Shown: one piece after another, positions 16,669 through 26,262 of the stretch | Layout: each line of letters starts with the position of its first letter | Position numbering within the stretch: the stretch's first letter is position 1 | Assembly (NCBI RefSeq): GCF_000196235.1 | Contig: NC_008541.1 | Coordinates: forward strand, 1,550,001-1,614,000 | Source of the DNA: Arthrobacter sp. FB24 | GTDB lineage: Bacteria > Actinomycetota > Actinomycetes > Actinomycetales > Micrococcaceae | DNA: 64,000 bases | Reading direction: 5' to 3' | The notes under the pieces: generated by a model | Databases searched by the model: none | The model's input: only the letters and a program-made list of their open reading frames with translations | Told to the model about the DNA's origin: nothing | Program-made: the position numbers and the translations under genes

Positions 16669-16718
16669 CCCGGCACCCGCCGACCGGCGGCCTGCCGACG
16701 GGAACCCGGCACCCGCCG
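16669..16718 (+). repeat. 14-bp direct repeat just upstream of proS
   Basis: CCCGGCACCCGCCG occurs at 16669-16682 and 16705-16718, 36 bp start to start. A GGTAGATT (-10-like TAGATT, 16727-16732) follows, 67 nt before the proS start, so the repeats could flank the -35 region of the proS promoter. Confidence 0.5.
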
Positions 16719-16799
16719 CGCCACGGTAGATTAGTACCCAGACGAATTTGCCAGGCCCGTCATCTGAACAGGCACCTCCCAAGAAACGGATTCCTACCC

Positions 16800-18611
16800 G
16801 TGGTCCTTCGACTTTCCAAGCTGTTCCTGCGCACCCTGCGCGAAGATCCCGCCGATGCCGAAGTGGCGAGCCACCGGCTCCTGGTCCGCGCCGGGTATAT
16901 CCGCAGGGCAGCGCCGGGCATCTACACCTGGCTGCCGCTCGGCCTGAGCGTGCTGCGCAAGGTGGAGAAGGTCATTCGCGAGGAAATGGCCGCCATTGGC
17001 GCCCAGGAAGTGCACTTCCCGGCGCTCCTGCCCAAGGAGCCCTACGAGGCCACTAACCGCTGGACCGAGTACGGCGAGGGCATCTTCCGGCTCAAGGACC
17101 GCAAGGGCGGGGACTATCTCCTGGCCCCGACGCACGAGGAAATGTTCACCCTCCTGGTGAAGGACCTGTACTCCTCGTACAAAGACCTTCCGTTGAGCAT
17201 CTACCAGATCCAGAACAAGTACCGCGACGAAGCCCGCCCCCGCGCGGGCCTGCTGCGCGGCCGCGAGTTCATCATGAAGGATTCCTACTCGTTCGACGTC
17301 GACGACGCCGGTCTGGACGCGAGTTACAACGCGCACCGCGCCGCCTACCTGAAGATCTTCGAACGCCTCGGCCTCGAGGTCATTCCGGTGGCTGCCACGG
17401 CGGGAGCCATGGGTGGCTCCCGGAGCGAGGAGTTTCTGCACCCCACCGAGATCGGCGAAGACACCTTCGTGCGGTCCGCCGGCGGCTACGCGGCCAACGT
17501 TGAAGCCGTCACCACTGTGGTCCCGGCTGAGATCGACTTCAGCAATGCGCCTGCAGCCGAGATCCGGGACACCCCGAACACCCCCACCATCGACACTCTT
17601 GTGGACGCGGCAAACCAGCTGGTTCCGCGCGATGAGAACGACGGCGGCGCATGGACGGCCGCTGACACGCTCAAGAACGTCGTCCTGGCCGTCACCCTGC
17701 CCACCGGTGAGCGCCAGATCGTCGTCATTGGCGTACCCGGTGACCGCGGTGTTGACCTGAAGCGGGTTGAGGCCAACATCGGCGCTTACCTGCCGGTCGC
17801 CGGCGAGATCACCGTGGAAGCCGCGGGCGAGGAAGACCTCGCCCGCAACCCCCTGATCGTCCGGGGATACCTCGGCCCGGGAATGTCCCTCGGCACGCCG
17901 CTTCTCGGCCTGGAAGGTGCCGCCAAGCTGCTGTACCTGGTGGATCCCCGAGTCGTCAAAGGCACCGCATGGGTGACCGGAGCCAACATGGCCGGCAAGC
18001 ACGTCTTCGGCCTTGTGGCCGGCCGCGACTTCGGCTGGGACGGAGTGATCGAGTGCACGGAAGTGCGCGCCGGGGATGAAGCCCCGGACGGTTCCGGCCC
18101 GCTGGAAACCGCACGCGGCATTGAGATGGGCCACATCTTCCAGCTTGGCCGCAAGTACGCCGAGGCCCTTGAGTTGAAGGTCCTGGACCAGAACGGCAAG
18201 CAGGTGGTGGTCACCATGGGTTCCTACGGCGTGGGCGTCACCCGTGCCGTCGCTGCCTTGGCCGAGTCCAACCACGACGCCAAAGGCCTGGTCTGGCCCC
18301 GTGCAGTGGCTCCTGCCGATGTCCACGTTGTGGCTGTGGGCCGGGGCGAGGAAATCTTCGCCGCCGCCGAACAGCTGTCACTCGAGCTCGAAGCCGCCGG
18401 CCTCGAGGTCATCTACGACGACCGCCCCAAGGTGTCCCCGGGCGTCAAGTTCGGCGACGCGGAACTCATTGGCGTGCCCACCATCCTGGCCGTTGGCCGC
18501 GGGCTGGTGGACGGCGTCGTGGAGATCAAGGACCGCCGCAGCGGTGAGGCAGAGAACGTGGCAGTTGAGAAGGCTGTTGACTACGTCGTCAACGCCGTCC
18601 GCAGCAAGTAA
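16800..18611 (+). CDS. proS: Prolyl-tRNA synthetase
   Basis: The 603-aa class II synthetase charges tRNA-Pro. Bacterial-type architecture: N-terminal [32 protein letters not shown], motif 2 region [25 protein letters not shown], an inserted editing domain in the middle (about 225-400), motif 3 [16 protein letters not shown], and a C-terminal anticodon-binding domain ending [10 protein letters not shown]. The GTG at 16800 is chosen because family proteins begin at [12 protein letters not shown]. The open frame upstream to 16611 is low-complexity and lies in the leader. Order ispG-GNAT-proS is conserved in actinobacteria. Confidence 0.96.
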   Translation: MVLRLSKLFLRTLREDPADAEVASHRLLVRAGYIRRAAPGIYTWLPLGLSVLRKVEKVIREEMAAIGAQEVHFPALLPKEPYEATNRWTEYGEGIFRLKDRKGGDYLLAPTHEEMFTLLVKDLYSSYKDLPLSIYQIQNKYRDEARPRAGLLRGREFIMKDSYSFDVDDAGLDASYNAHRAAYLKIFERLGLEVIPVAATAGAMGGSRSEEFLHPTEIGEDTFVRSAGGYAANVEAVTTVVPAEIDFSNAPAAEIRDTPNTPTIDTLVDAANQLVPRDENDGGAWTAADTLKNVVLAVTLPTGERQIVVIGVPGDRGVDLKRVEANIGAYLPVAGEITVEAAGEEDLARNPLIVRGYLGPGMSLGTPLLGLEGAAKLLYLVDPRVVKGTAWVTGANMAGKHVFGLVAGRDFGWDGVIECTEVRAGDEAPDGSGPLETARGIEMGHIFQLGRKYAEALELKVLDQNGKQVVVTMGSYGVGVTRAVAALAESNHDAKGLVWPRAVAPADVHVVAVGRGEEIFAAAEQLSLELEAAGLEVIYDDRPKVSPGVKFGDAELIGVPTILAVGRGLVDGVVEIKDRRSGEAENVAVEKAVDYVVNAVRSK

Positions 18612-18628
18612 CCCGCGCGGCTGAAGGA

Positions 18629-19423
18629 GTGATCTCGGGATTCGAGTCGCTGGAGCCCGCCACGCTGATCCTGATCATCGTGGCGGGCTTCGCCGCAGGA
18701 TGGATTGATGCCGTGGTGGGCGGCGGGGGGCTCATCCAGCTCCCGGCGTTGCTGCTGGTGCCGGGCATCAGCCCGGTCCAGGCCCTTGCCACTAACAAGA
18801 TGGGGTCGATCTTCGGGACCACCACCAGCGCGGTGACGTACTACCGCCGCGTCCGGCCCGACCTGCGGACGGCCATCCCCATGGCCGTTATCGCGCTGGC
18901 CGGGAGCTTCGGCGGTGCCGTGCTGGCCGCCACCCTGCCGGCGAGTGTTTTCAAGCCCATCATCGTGGCGGCGTTGGTGGCCGTCGCGCTGTTCACGGCG
19001 TTCAAACCCAATGTCGGCGACCTGACCTCGCTCCGCCACGACGGCAGGACACACTACGTGGTGGCCTGCCTCATTGGAGCGGCTATCGGCTTCTACGATG
19101 GCCTGATCGGGCCCGGGACGGGATCATTCCTGATCATCGCCCTGGTGTCCGCGATGGGTTACGCCTTCCTTGAAGCCAGCGCCAAGGCAAAAATCGTGAA
19201 CATGGCCACGAACGCCGGCGCTCTCATCTTCTTCCTGCCGCACGGCTCCCTGATGTGGGGCGTGGGACTGGTGCTGGGGCTCGCCAACATGGCAGGCGGC
19301 TACCTCGGGGCGCGGACAGCGGTGAAGCAGGGCAGCACCTTCATCCGCAACGTCTTCCTGGCCGTCGTCGGCGCCCTGATCCTCAAGTTGGGCTACGACA
19401 TCTGGCAGGACACCTTCGCCTAG
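18629..19423 (+). CDS. TSUP-family permease (TauE/SafE-like sulfite/anion exporter)
   Basis: A 264-aa protein with about eight TM helices. Duplicated family motifs are GFAAGWIDAVVGGGGLIQLPALLL in the first half and GAAIGFYDGLIGPGTGSFLIIALVS in the second, together with ALATNKMGSIFGTTTSAVTYYRR. Members export sulfite, sulfoacetate or related small anions; substrate not readable here. The GTG start directly abuts AAGGA, so ribosome-site spacing is poor and a slightly later start is possible. It follows proS by 17 bp and may be co-transcribed. Confidence 0.9.
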   Translation: MISGFESLEPATLILIIVAGFAAGWIDAVVGGGGLIQLPALLLVPGISPVQALATNKMGSIFGTTTSAVTYYRRVRPDLRTAIPMAVIALAGSFGGAVLAATLPASVFKPIIVAALVAVALFTAFKPNVGDLTSLRHDGRTHYVVACLIGAAIGFYDGLIGPGTGSFLIIALVSAMGYAFLEASAKAKIVNMATNAGALIFFLPHGSLMWGVGLVLGLANMAGGYLGARTAVKQGSTFIRNVFLAVVGALILKLGYDIWQDTFA

Positions 19424-19477
19424 GCACTTAAGCCGAAGGTGACAGAAAAGACCCTCCCGGCCTGAGGGGAGCGGGCG

Positions 19478-19483
19478 TACCAT
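19478..19483 (+). promoter_or_regulatory. Putative -10 (TACCAT) for leaderless PLP-decarboxylase gene
   Basis: TACCAT ends 6 nt before the ATG at 19490 and no ribosome site precedes that ATG. Confidence 0.4.
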
Positions 19484-19489
19484 GCTCCT

Positions 19490-20914
19490 ATGTCAACAGG
19501 GGACGAACCCTTCCGGGCCGCCTTGGGCGCCGCAGCCCGGCATGCCAATGAATGGCTGGAAAGCCAGCCCACCCGCCACGTCGGGCCGCGGGCCACCGCG
19601 GGGGAGCTGGAAGCCGACTTCGGCGGCCCGATGCCCGAGACCGGCCTTCCGGCGGGCGACGTGATCGATTACCTCGCAGCCAAGGCGGAACCCGGCCTCA
19701 TGGCAATGCCCTCGGGCCGCTTCTTCGGCTGGGTCATCGGCGGCACCCTGCCCGCCGCCATGGCGGCAGACTGGCTGGTCAGCGCCTGGGACCAGAATTC
19801 GTTCCTCCGCGCTGCCACGCCGGCCGCCGCGGTCATCGAGGCGGCCGCCGGGAGCTGGTTCCTGGACCTGCTGGGCTTGCCCGAAACGGCCGACGTCGGA
19901 TTCGTCACCGGAGCGACGATGGCCAACTTCGCCGGCCTTTCCGCCGCGCGCTGGCGCGTCCTGGAGAAAGCCGGCTGGGACGTCAACGCCGCCGGGCTTG
20001 CCGGAGCTCCGGCTGTCAGCTGCCTTGTGGGGCAGGAACGCCATGACTCGATCGACCTCGCGCTGCGGTATCTGGGCATGGGGCACCCCGTCGCGGTGCC
20101 TTCGGACCGGCAGGGCCGCATTGATCCGGCGGAGCTGGACTGTGCCCTGGACCGCGCGCTGGTCAAAGCATCGGGCGGTGCGGGGGGATCGGCTCCTGCA
20201 CCGCCGATCGTCTGCCTGCAGGCCGGAAACCTGCATTCCGGTGCGTTCGATCCGTTTCTCGAGGCGGTCACCGTGGCGAAGGCACACGGCGCATGGGTAC
20301 ATGTTGACGGTGCCTTCGGGCTCTGGGCGGCCGCGGTGCCGGAGCTCGCCGCCCTCACCGCCGGGCTGCACCTGGCGGACTCGTGGGCCACCGATGCGCA
20401 CAAGACACTCAACGTGCCCTACGACTGCGGCATCGTTGCCGTGCGGGACACGGAAGCGCTGGAGGCGGCGTTGAGCGTCAACCCCAGCTACATGATTCGC
20501 GATGCCGGTTCGGCGCCGGACCCCTTCCAGACCGTGCCGGAACTTTCCCGCCGGGCACGCGGCGTTCCGGTGTGGGCGGCGCTGAAGTCCCTTGGCCGGA
20601 ACGGTGTTGCTGAGCAGGTGCGGAACCTGGTCAGCCGGGCCTCGCAGCTGGCGCGGCAGCTGTCGGCACTGGACGGTGTTGAAGTGCTCAACGACGTCGC
20701 CTACACACAGGTCTCGCTGGCGTTCGGCGACGACGCCACCACGCGGGCGGTGACGGCCCGGATCATCGAGGACGGCCTCGTGTGGATGTCCGGTTCCCGC
20801 TGGCAGGGGCGGGATGTCCTGCGTATTTCGGTGAGCAACTGGACAACCGACGACGCCGATGTCGAAGCGGCGGTCGACGCGGTGCGGAAGGCCCTGGCAG
20901 CAGTCCGGAGCTAG
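19490..20914 (+). CDS. PLP-dependent group II decarboxylase-like protein
   Basis: A 474-aa fold-type I PLP enzyme of the aromatic-L-amino-acid/glutamate decarboxylase group. It has GRFFGWVIGGTLPAAMAADWL, FVTGATMANFAGLSAAR, CLVGQERHDSIDLALRYLG, the pyridine-N-binding Asp in AWVHVDGAFGLWAA, and the Schiff-base Lys in ATDAHKTLNVPYDCG. The C-terminal small domain ends in DVLRISVSNWTT. Members of this subfamily are usually labelled decarboxylase or aspartate aminotransferase family; the substrate amino acid is unknown. It is monocistronic by appearance and convergent with the kinase gene. Confidence 0.87.
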   Translation: MSTGDEPFRAALGAAARHANEWLESQPTRHVGPRATAGELEADFGGPMPETGLPAGDVIDYLAAKAEPGLMAMPSGRFFGWVIGGTLPAAMAADWLVSAWDQNSFLRAATPAAAVIEAAAGSWFLDLLGLPETADVGFVTGATMANFAGLSAARWRVLEKAGWDVNAAGLAGAPAVSCLVGQERHDSIDLALRYLGMGHPVAVPSDRQGRIDPAELDCALDRALVKASGGAGGSAPAPPIVCLQAGNLHSGAFDPFLEAVTVAKAHGAWVHVDGAFGLWAAAVPELAALTAGLHLADSWATDAHKTLNVPYDCGIVAVRDTEALEAALSVNPSYMIRDAGSAPDPFQTVPELSRRARGVPVWAALKSLGRNGVAEQVRNLVSRASQLARQLSALDGVEVLNDVAYTQVSLAFGDDATTRAVTARIIEDGLVWMSGSRWQGRDVLRISVSNWTTDDADVEAAVDAVRKALAAVRS

Positions 20915-20926
20915 GACAAAGCCTGT

Positions 20927-20942
20927 CCGGCCGCTTGGCCGG
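20927..20942. terminator. Short GC hairpin between convergent genes
   Basis: CCGGCC-GCTT-GGCCGG forms a 6-bp stem in the 31-bp gap between the decarboxylase and the kinase stops. Without a T-run it is a weak but plausible shared terminator. Confidence 0.45.
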
Positions 20943-20945
20943 GTG

Positions 20946-21941
20946 CTACTTCCCCGGTGCCGGAAGGTCATGGGCTGCCGGCAGTCCGCCAAGGGTTCGC
21001 CCGGCCAGCGTGCTCGCCACCCAGAGTGAACGCGCAAGGTCGCCATCGTGGAGGGGGCGCGAGGCATACCAGAGCGCGTTTTCAACTTCACGGGCGAGGC
21101 TCCATTGCCGGGCCACCTCGGCATCAAGGCCTGCGGCGGCGCTGAACTCACGGCACCTGTCCAGCAATCCCCGGCCGGGGTTGCTGCGGGGGAGGTCGCG
21201 GATGCGGTTCCACAGGAGCGGCGCCACGGAGAACTCGGCTTCACCGATCATCGGCTGCGGGTCAATTGCGGCAAAACCGCCCTCCGGCCGGGCCAGGATG
21301 TTCAAGTAGTGGAAGTCCGTGTTGACCAGCACATCGGTCCCGCCACGGCGGCCCACGGCTCCGCGGGTCTGGCACACTTCCAAGGCGGCCTCCAGGAGCC
21401 AACGGGGAAAGGGCCTGCCGAGCTGCTCCCAGTCCGCCGGAAGATCATCGCTCCACTGCTCCGCGCGGGCGGCCACATGGTGGAATTCCTGCCACTCCGG
21501 GCGCTGGTCCGGGATGAGGCTCAACTGCCGTGTCAGGCCGCCCCACACTTCCACGGCCGTTTCCATTGGGACCTGCTGGAGGCAGCAGCCGGCGTCCAGC
21601 CTCTCCAACAGCATGGAACAGGTGCCGGCGTCGGACTCCAGGAGCCGTACCGCGCCTTGGCCATCCCAGAGCCGGAGGGCGAAACGCTCAACCCGGGCTT
21701 CGTCGTGCGGGTAGGCAACCTTCAGGGCGGCCGGGACGCCCTTCCGGGTGACCGGGACAACCACTCCGCCGTGGCCGTTCCACGGCAACTGGCCCGGTTC
21801 GAGGTCCACCTCAAGGTCCCACCGCTCCAGGCGTCCGCAGATCAGTCCCTGGAGTGACCCCAGCCAGGCACGTCCGCCGCTGGTCCGGCTGTAGCGGCGG
21901 CTAAGGTCGGGCGGGATCGGGACATCTGCGGGCGGTTTCAT
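20946..21941 (-). CDS. APH(6)-like aminoglycoside/hydroxyurea phosphotransferase family protein
   Basis: A 331-aa kinase-like protein. It has VPVTRKGVPAALKVAYP with the ATP-binding Lys, an EARVERFALRLWDGQGAVRLLESD region typical of streptomycin 6-kinase relatives, LLERLDAG, and the catalytic-loop equivalent DVLVNTDFHYLNILA followed by AAIDPQPMIGEAEFSVAPLLWNR, which includes the DFG-like Asp. Family members phosphorylate streptomycin or related compounds, but chromosomal copies often have unknown substrates, so resistance should not be assumed. TACGCT lies 7 nt before the ATG, suggesting a leaderless transcript. Confidence 0.85.
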   Translation of the reverse strand: MKPPADVPIPPDLSRRYSRTSGGRAWLGSLQGLICGRLERWDLEVDLEPGQLPWNGHGGVVVPVTRKGVPAALKVAYPHDEARVERFALRLWDGQGAVRLLESDAGTCSMLLERLDAGCCLQQVPMETAVEVWGGLTRQLSLIPDQRPEWQEFHHVAARAEQWSDDLPADWEQLGRPFPRWLLEAALEVCQTRGAVGRRGGTDVLVNTDFHYLNILARPEGGFAAIDPQPMIGEAEFSVAPLLWNRIRDLPRSNPGRGLLDRCREFSAAAGLDAEVARQWSLAREVENALWYASRPLHDGDLARSLWVASTLAGRTLGGLPAAHDLPAPGK

Positions 21942-21948
21942 CGGATCC

Positions 21949-21954
21949 AGCGTA
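21949..21954 (-). promoter_or_regulatory. Putative -10 (TACGCT) for the leaderless APH-like gene
   Basis: On the minus strand TACGCT ends 7 nt before the ATG at 21941, with no ribosome site between. Confidence 0.35.
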
Positions 21955-21984
21955 ACTGCTGGACCGCCCCCGGCAGGCCGGGGA

Positions 21985-22716
21985 TCAGGCCACGACGCCG
22001 CTGGCCCCGAGCAGGGTGCCGATGGCGAAAGTCGCGATAAGTGCCAGGGCGCCGCCTACCACCACCCGGACGGCGGCCTTCATTTTCGAGCCTCCGCCGA
22101 TCCAGGCCCCCAGGGCACCGGTTGCCGCCAAGGCCACCAGCACGGCCGCGAAGGTCAGGGGAACGCGGATGTTTTCCGGGGGCAGCAGGATTGCCAGCAT
22201 GGGCAGGATCGCTCCGACCAGGAAGGCTATCGCAGACGCGAAGGCTGCATGCCACGGGCTGACGATGTCGGTTTCGTCGATGTGCAATTCGGCGGACAGG
22301 TGGGCGGCCAGGGCATCGTGGGCCGTGAGTTCCTTGGCCACAGTGCGGGCGGTAGCGGGGCTGAGGCCCTTGCCTTGGTAGATGGCGGTGAGCTCCTCGA
22401 GCTCTTCTTCCGGCTGTTCGGCCAGCTCGCGCTTTTCCTTATCGATGAGGGCCTGCTGGCTGTCCTTCTGGCTGCTGACGGACACGTATTCGCCCAGCGC
22501 CATGGAAATGGCGCCGCCCACCACGCCGGCCGTACCGGCGATGAGGATGGGGCCGGAATCGGTGGTGACACCGGCGACGCCCACCACGATCGCAGCGACG
22601 GAAACGATGCCGTCGTTGGCCCCGAGCACGCCGGCGCGCAGCCAGTTGAGCCGGTGGGCTATGTCGTTGTGGTGCGGTTCGTTCTCATGCTGCGTTGCTA
22701 CTCGGGCGCTGTCCAT
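21985..22716 (-). CDS. VIT1/CCC1-family iron/manganese transporter
   Basis: A 243-aa protein with five TM helices. The family opening RAGVLGANDGIVSVAAIVVGVAG is followed by GTAGVVGGAISMALGEYVSVSSQKDSQ, an acidic cytoplasmic helical segment (EKRELAEQPEEELEELTAIYQGKGL), and ISPWHAAFASAIAFLVGAILPML-like helices at the C-terminus. VIT/CCC1 proteins move Fe(II) or Mn(II) out of the cytosol. A GAAGGTAAGGC sequence about 55-65 bp upstream resembles half of a DtxR/IdeR iron box. Monocistronic on the minus strand. Confidence 0.93.
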   Translation of the reverse strand: MDSARVATQHENEPHHNDIAHRLNWLRAGVLGANDGIVSVAAIVVGVAGVTTDSGPILIAGTAGVVGGAISMALGEYVSVSSQKDSQQALIDKEKRELAEQPEEELEELTAIYQGKGLSPATARTVAKELTAHDALAAHLSAELHIDETDIVSPWHAAFASAIAFLVGAILPMLAILLPPENIRVPLTFAAVLVALAATGALGAWIGGGSKMKAAVRVVVGGALALIATFAIGTLLGASGVVA

Positions 22717-22795
22717 GCCTATAGCAAATCACTGGTGTTCGTGGCTTGCCAGTAATACGGGGCTAAGGAAGGTAAGGCACGCTTTGGCCCGGGGC

Positions 22796-24019
22796 CTATT
22801 GGCCGGCGTCCGACGGCGGCGGCGAAGCACCCGGCGCCGTGGATTCCGGAGCCGGGCTGTCCGTGGCGAGTTCGGGAAGCTGCGCGGTGTCCACCACGAT
22901 GCCCGGCAGGGGGCCGGAGTCGGCGCCCCATTGCGCGGCGCGGTTGGCGGCGGCCAGCAAACCCGCAATGGCCCATTGCCGGATGCCGCCGTCGCTCAAG
23001 GCCACCAGGTCGCCGTACACCGGAAGGGTGCCTGCTTCGAGGCTGCCCAGGCCGGCTGCCGGCGACTCGAGGAACAGCGGGCCGAGGGTGTAGCCGGCCT
23101 CCCGCGGGGGAATGTCCACGCACTGTGCCCGGCTCAGCGCCTCTGCTTCGGCCAGGACTGATTCATGCCGGGCCAGCAGCTGTGACGCGGAGCCGGCGGC
23201 GGCGCCGTCGAGGCGGGCAAGAGCTACCTGGTAGCCGTAGACCGTCTCAGCCTCGGTCTTGACTGTCATTGCCAGGGCAGTTGCCGTTGTCGCCGAGCCT
23301 GCGGCCGGCCCGGACGCGGCCGGGGCGGGCGGGCACGAACTTTCGCCGGCGGCCGGCGAGGCAGCAGGCAGAGATGCGGCCGACGGCGATGCAGCTGCCG
23401 CCGCCGCAGGTGCCGGAGACGGCGCCGGAAGCACGGGCAGTTCCGGGGCCGTTGCCCCCACCGCCGGCGCCAGCGAGGACGCCTGAATAAGCTGGGCGGT
23501 GCCGACGGCGGCGAGCAGCCGGGCCATCCCGCCGTCGGAGGCTTCCGCGTCCTTGAGGCGCCGGGTGCCGCTGGCCGATACAGCGGCGACCAGCCCGGCG
23601 GGGGAGTCCGCCACCACGGGCTCTCCGTTTACGGGCGCGGAAGCTGAGGGCTCACCTGATGCTGTGCCGGATGCAGCGGCAGTGGCCGCGGGAGGCGGCT
23701 TCTGGTCGGGACCGGACAGTGCCCTCGCCTGGGTTGTCAGCAAAGTCACAGTGCGCAGCAGCGCCTGGCGCTCGGCCCCGGAAACGGAATCCGCAAGAAG
23801 GCTGCCGGCCGTGCGCAGGTGCATCGTTTCGGCAAGGGCCGAGGCCCGCGCCCGCTCGGAAAACGACGGCTCCGGCGCCTCCGGAGGCTGCCCCGGTGTC
23901 AGCGCCAGCCCCAGGCTGATGACCAGCAACGCCAATGACGCCAGGATGCCGTACCGGAAATAGCGGCCCGGCCGGCGTTTTTCCTTGGTGTCGTCTTTCA
24001 CAACAGACCATGTTGTCAT
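22796..24019 (-). CDS. Membrane-anchored DUF4439 (ferritin-like) protein
   Basis: About 407 aa. A basic N-terminus (KDDTKEKRRPGRYFRYG) precedes one TM helix (ILASLALLVISLGLALTPG), an extracellular Ala/Pro/Ser-rich central region, and a C-terminal domain with the DUF4439 pattern TVYGYQVALARLDG...ASQLLARHESVLAEAEAL...CVDIPPREAGYTLGPLFLESPAAGLGSLEAGTLPVYGDLVALSDGGIRQWAIAGLLAAANRAAQWG. This ferritin-like helical domain is common next to rimP in actinobacteria; its function is unknown. The ATG at 24019 lacks a clear ribosome site, so the start is uncertain; the frame is open to 24076. It diverges from rimP. Confidence 0.82.
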   Translation of the reverse strand: MTTWSVVKDDTKEKRRPGRYFRYGILASLALLVISLGLALTPGQPPEAPEPSFSERARASALAETMHLRTAGSLLADSVSGAERQALLRTVTLLTTQARALSGPDQKPPPAATAAASGTASGEPSASAPVNGEPVVADSPAGLVAAVSASGTRRLKDAEASDGGMARLLAAVGTAQLIQASSLAPAVGATAPELPVLPAPSPAPAAAAAASPSAASLPAASPAAGESSCPPAPAASGPAAGSATTATALAMTVKTEAETVYGYQVALARLDGAAAGSASQLLARHESVLAEAEALSRAQCVDIPPREAGYTLGPLFLESPAAGLGSLEAGTLPVYGDLVALSDGGIRQWAIAGLLAAANRAAQWGADSGPLPGIVVDTAQLPELATDSPAPESTAPGASPPPSDAGQ

Positions 24020-24106
24020 GCCCGGCAGCAAGCGAGTGCACCATGGCGTCCATAAAATCGCTACGCTAGTACACACAACATCATCTAGCGGGAGGCGGCC
24101 GGCATC

Positions 24107-24724
24107 GTGAGTAATGCAGAAGCCACGACTTCATCAGACCGGACCGGGACGGGCAAGGCTGAGGCCGAATCCGTGCATAACCCGGAGGCCGAGCGCGTCC
24201 GGGCGCTGCTGGAGCCCTCGGTCCAGGCACACCGGCTGTACCTGGAGGACGTGTCTATCCACGTCGCCGGTGCCAACCGGGTGGTCCACGTGGTGGTGGA
24301 CCTGCCGCAGGAAGAAACCGGCGGAGTAAGCCTTGACGTTATTGCCGAGATCTCCAAGGAGCTCTCCGGCATCCTGGACGGCGATCCCAGCTACGACAGC
24401 CGCCCGTACGACCTCGAGGTTTCCTCGCCCGGGGTTGGACGTCCACTGACTGAACCGCGCCACTGGCACCGCGCCCGCGGCCGCATGGTCAAGGTGAATG
24501 TCATCCAGGGTGAGAACCTCACCGGCAGGATCCAGTCCGTTGACGACGACGGCGTGACCCTGGTTCCGGAGATCGCGGCCAAAAAGGGTATGAAGCCCAA
24601 GCAGGGCGAGCCCGAGAAGATTCCTTTCGACAGGATCCGCAATGGAAAAGTCGAGATAGAGTTCAGCCACCTCGATGAGGTCGGTCTGGAAGATGAAAAC
24701 AATGGACCTTCTGAGGAGGCCTGA
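24107..24724 (+). CDS. rimP: Ribosome maturation factor RimP
   Basis: A 205-aa protein needed for 30S assembly. It starts with GTG after GGGAGG. A poorly conserved N-terminal extension is followed by the alpha/beta domain ([57 protein letters not shown]), the family signature [30 protein letters not shown], and an SH3-like C-terminal domain. It is first in the rimP-nusA-ylxR-infB transcription unit; its stop shares a base with the nusA ATG (TGATG). Confidence 0.96.
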   Translation: MSNAEATTSSDRTGTGKAEAESVHNPEAERVRALLEPSVQAHRLYLEDVSIHVAGANRVVHVVVDLPQEETGGVSLDVIAEISKELSGILDGDPSYDSRPYDLEVSSPGVGRPLTEPRHWHRARGRMVKVNVIQGENLTGRIQSVDDDGVTLVPEIAAKKGMKPKQGEPEKIPFDRIRNGKVEIEFSHLDEVGLEDENNGPSEEA

Positions 24725-25704
24725 TGGATATTGACATGAGCGCACTGAGACTTCTGGAGCGTGAGCGTGAAATCCCGCTGGACCTCCTGATCCCGACCAT
24801 CGAGCAGGCACTGCTGGTGGCCTACCACAAGTCTCCGGGAGCCTTTGAAAAGGCCCGCGCAGAGCTGGACCGCAAGAGCGGCCACGTGACCATCTGGGCC
24901 ACTGAAATCGACGACGACGGCGCCCCCATCGGCGAGTTCGAAGACACCCCGGCCGGGTTCGGCCGCATCGCTGCCAGCACGGCACGGCAGATCATCCTGC
25001 AGCGCCTGCGCGACGCGGAGGACGACAACGTCCTGGGCCAGTTCAAGGGCCGCGAGGGCGAACTGGTTGCCGGCACCATCCAGCAGGGCAACAACCCGCA
25101 CATGATCCAGGTGAACCTCGGAACGGTTGAGGCGCTGCTTCCCCCGCCTGAGCAGGTACCCGGCGAGAAGTACATCCACGGCAACCGGCTCCGCGCCTTC
25201 GTGATCGACGTGCACCGCGGCACCAAGGGCCCGTCCATTACGCTGTCCCGCTCGCACCCCGGCCTGGTCCGGAAGCTCTTCGAACTGGAAGTTCCGGAGA
25301 TTGCCGACCGCTCGGTGGAGATCGTGGCGCTGGCCCGCGAAGCCGGGCACCGCACCAAGATCGCCGTCAAGGCCAACATCCCCGGCATCAATGCCAAGGG
25401 TGCCTGCATCGGTGAGATGGGTTCGCGCGTCCGGGCCGTTATGACCGAGCTCAACGACGAAAAGATCGACATTGTCGATTTCAGCGAGGACCCGGCGACC
25501 TTCATCGCCAGTGCCCTGTCGCCGTCGAGGGTGAATTCCGTCACCATCACGGATGAGGCAACGCGTTCCGCGCGTGTCGTCGTCCCTGACTACCAGCTGT
25601 CGCTGGCCATCGGCAAGGAGGGCCAAAACGCCCGCCTGGCCGCCAAGCTCACCGGCTGGCGGATTGACATCGTCTCCGACGCGGCGGTTTCGCGCGAAAA
25701 CTGA
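24724..25704 (+). CDS. nusA: Transcription termination/antitermination factor NusA
   Basis: A 326-aa short form typical of actinobacteria, lacking the C-terminal acidic repeats of proteobacterial NusA. N-terminal RNA-polymerase-binding domain with [23 protein letters not shown]1 domain (about 125-200, [17 protein letters not shown]), then two KH domains ([24 protein letters not shown] and [25 protein letters not shown]). It works in elongation, pausing and rRNA antitermination. Translationally coupled to rimP. Confidence 0.97.
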   Translation: MDIDMSALRLLEREREIPLDLLIPTIEQALLVAYHKSPGAFEKARAELDRKSGHVTIWATEIDDDGAPIGEFEDTPAGFGRIAASTARQIILQRLRDAEDDNVLGQFKGREGELVAGTIQQGNNPHMIQVNLGTVEALLPPPEQVPGEKYIHGNRLRAFVIDVHRGTKGPSITLSRSHPGLVRKLFELEVPEIADRSVEIVALAREAGHRTKIAVKANIPGINAKGACIGEMGSRVRAVMTELNDEKIDIVDFSEDPATFIASALSPSRVNSVTITDEATRSARVVVPDYQLSLAIGKEGQNARLAAKLTGWRIDIVSDAAVSREN

Positions 25705-25782
25705 ACTGCCTCGGCGGACGGCCCCTTGGATTGTTCCGTCCGGATTCGACCCGTCGTTTCGGGGCCGGGGCACTTGAGGGGC

Positions 25783-25864
25783 TAGAATAGACATTGACCG
25801 TGCCTGATGGCCGGTATTCGTGCGCCTTGAGCGTGCCCGCATAATCGGCGTTCGTCACGAACGC
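25783..25864 (+). promoter_or_regulatory. Possible internal promoter and hairpin before ylxR
   Basis: The 216-bp nusA-ylxR gap contains TAGAAT (25783-25788) and CATAAT (25840-25845), both -10-like. It also holds a perfect hairpin GCGTTCG-TCA-CGAACGC (25848-25864). No convincing -35 is seen. It may be an internal promoter for ylxR-infB or a processing hairpin. Confidence 0.35.
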
Positions 25865-25920
25865 GGAACGTGCAGGCCGGTTCGGGGCAGCAGATTTGTA
25901 GGGGCAGGAAGATACTCACC

Positions 25921-26262
25921 GTGGCGCTAGTGCAACACCTTGAGGATCAGCCGCAACGCACCTGCATCGGATGCCGGAAGAAGGGCCCGCGGTCTGAGTT
26001 ACTCCGGCTCGTCGCCGAACGCAACGGTTCCCCCGTTGTCGTGGTGGACGAACGACGCCGGATGGCTGGCCGGGGTGCATGGCTGCACCCCAGCGAAACG
26101 TGCCTGGCGCTGGCAATCAAGCGGCGTGCGTTCGGACGTGCCCTACCGGGCACCACCGGAACTGCCGCCGTCGAACGCCGGATAACGGCAGGCACGCAAG
26201 CCGTGGACACTCCGGTGGCCGCAGCAACAACCGTCCAACCTGAAAGCGGGTCAGAAAACTGA
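25921..26262 (+). CDS. ylxR: YlxR (DUF448) RNA-binding family protein
   Basis: A 113-aa protein. The motif PQRTCIGCRKKGPRSELLRLV near the N-terminus and GRGAWLHPSETCLALAIKRRAFGRALPG are the YlxR fold hallmarks; a disordered tail follows. YlxR binds RNA and has been linked to RNase P and to transcription regulation in some bacteria. The GTG at 25921 follows GCAGGAAG; the longer frame from 25870 is not needed. Its stop overlaps the first of four mini-ORFs that run to the infB leader. Confidence 0.92.
   Translation: MALVQHLEDQPQRTCIGCRKKGPRSELLRLVAERNGSPVVVVDERRRMAGRGAWLHPSETCLALAIKRRAFGRALPGTTGTAAVERRITAGTQAVDTPVAAATTVQPESGSEN

Noticed and set aside
16611-16799. N-terminal extension of prolyl-tRNA synthetase
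   Set aside because: Family proteins begin at [12 protein letters not shown]; the extension is low-complexity and falls on the leader helices and promoter.
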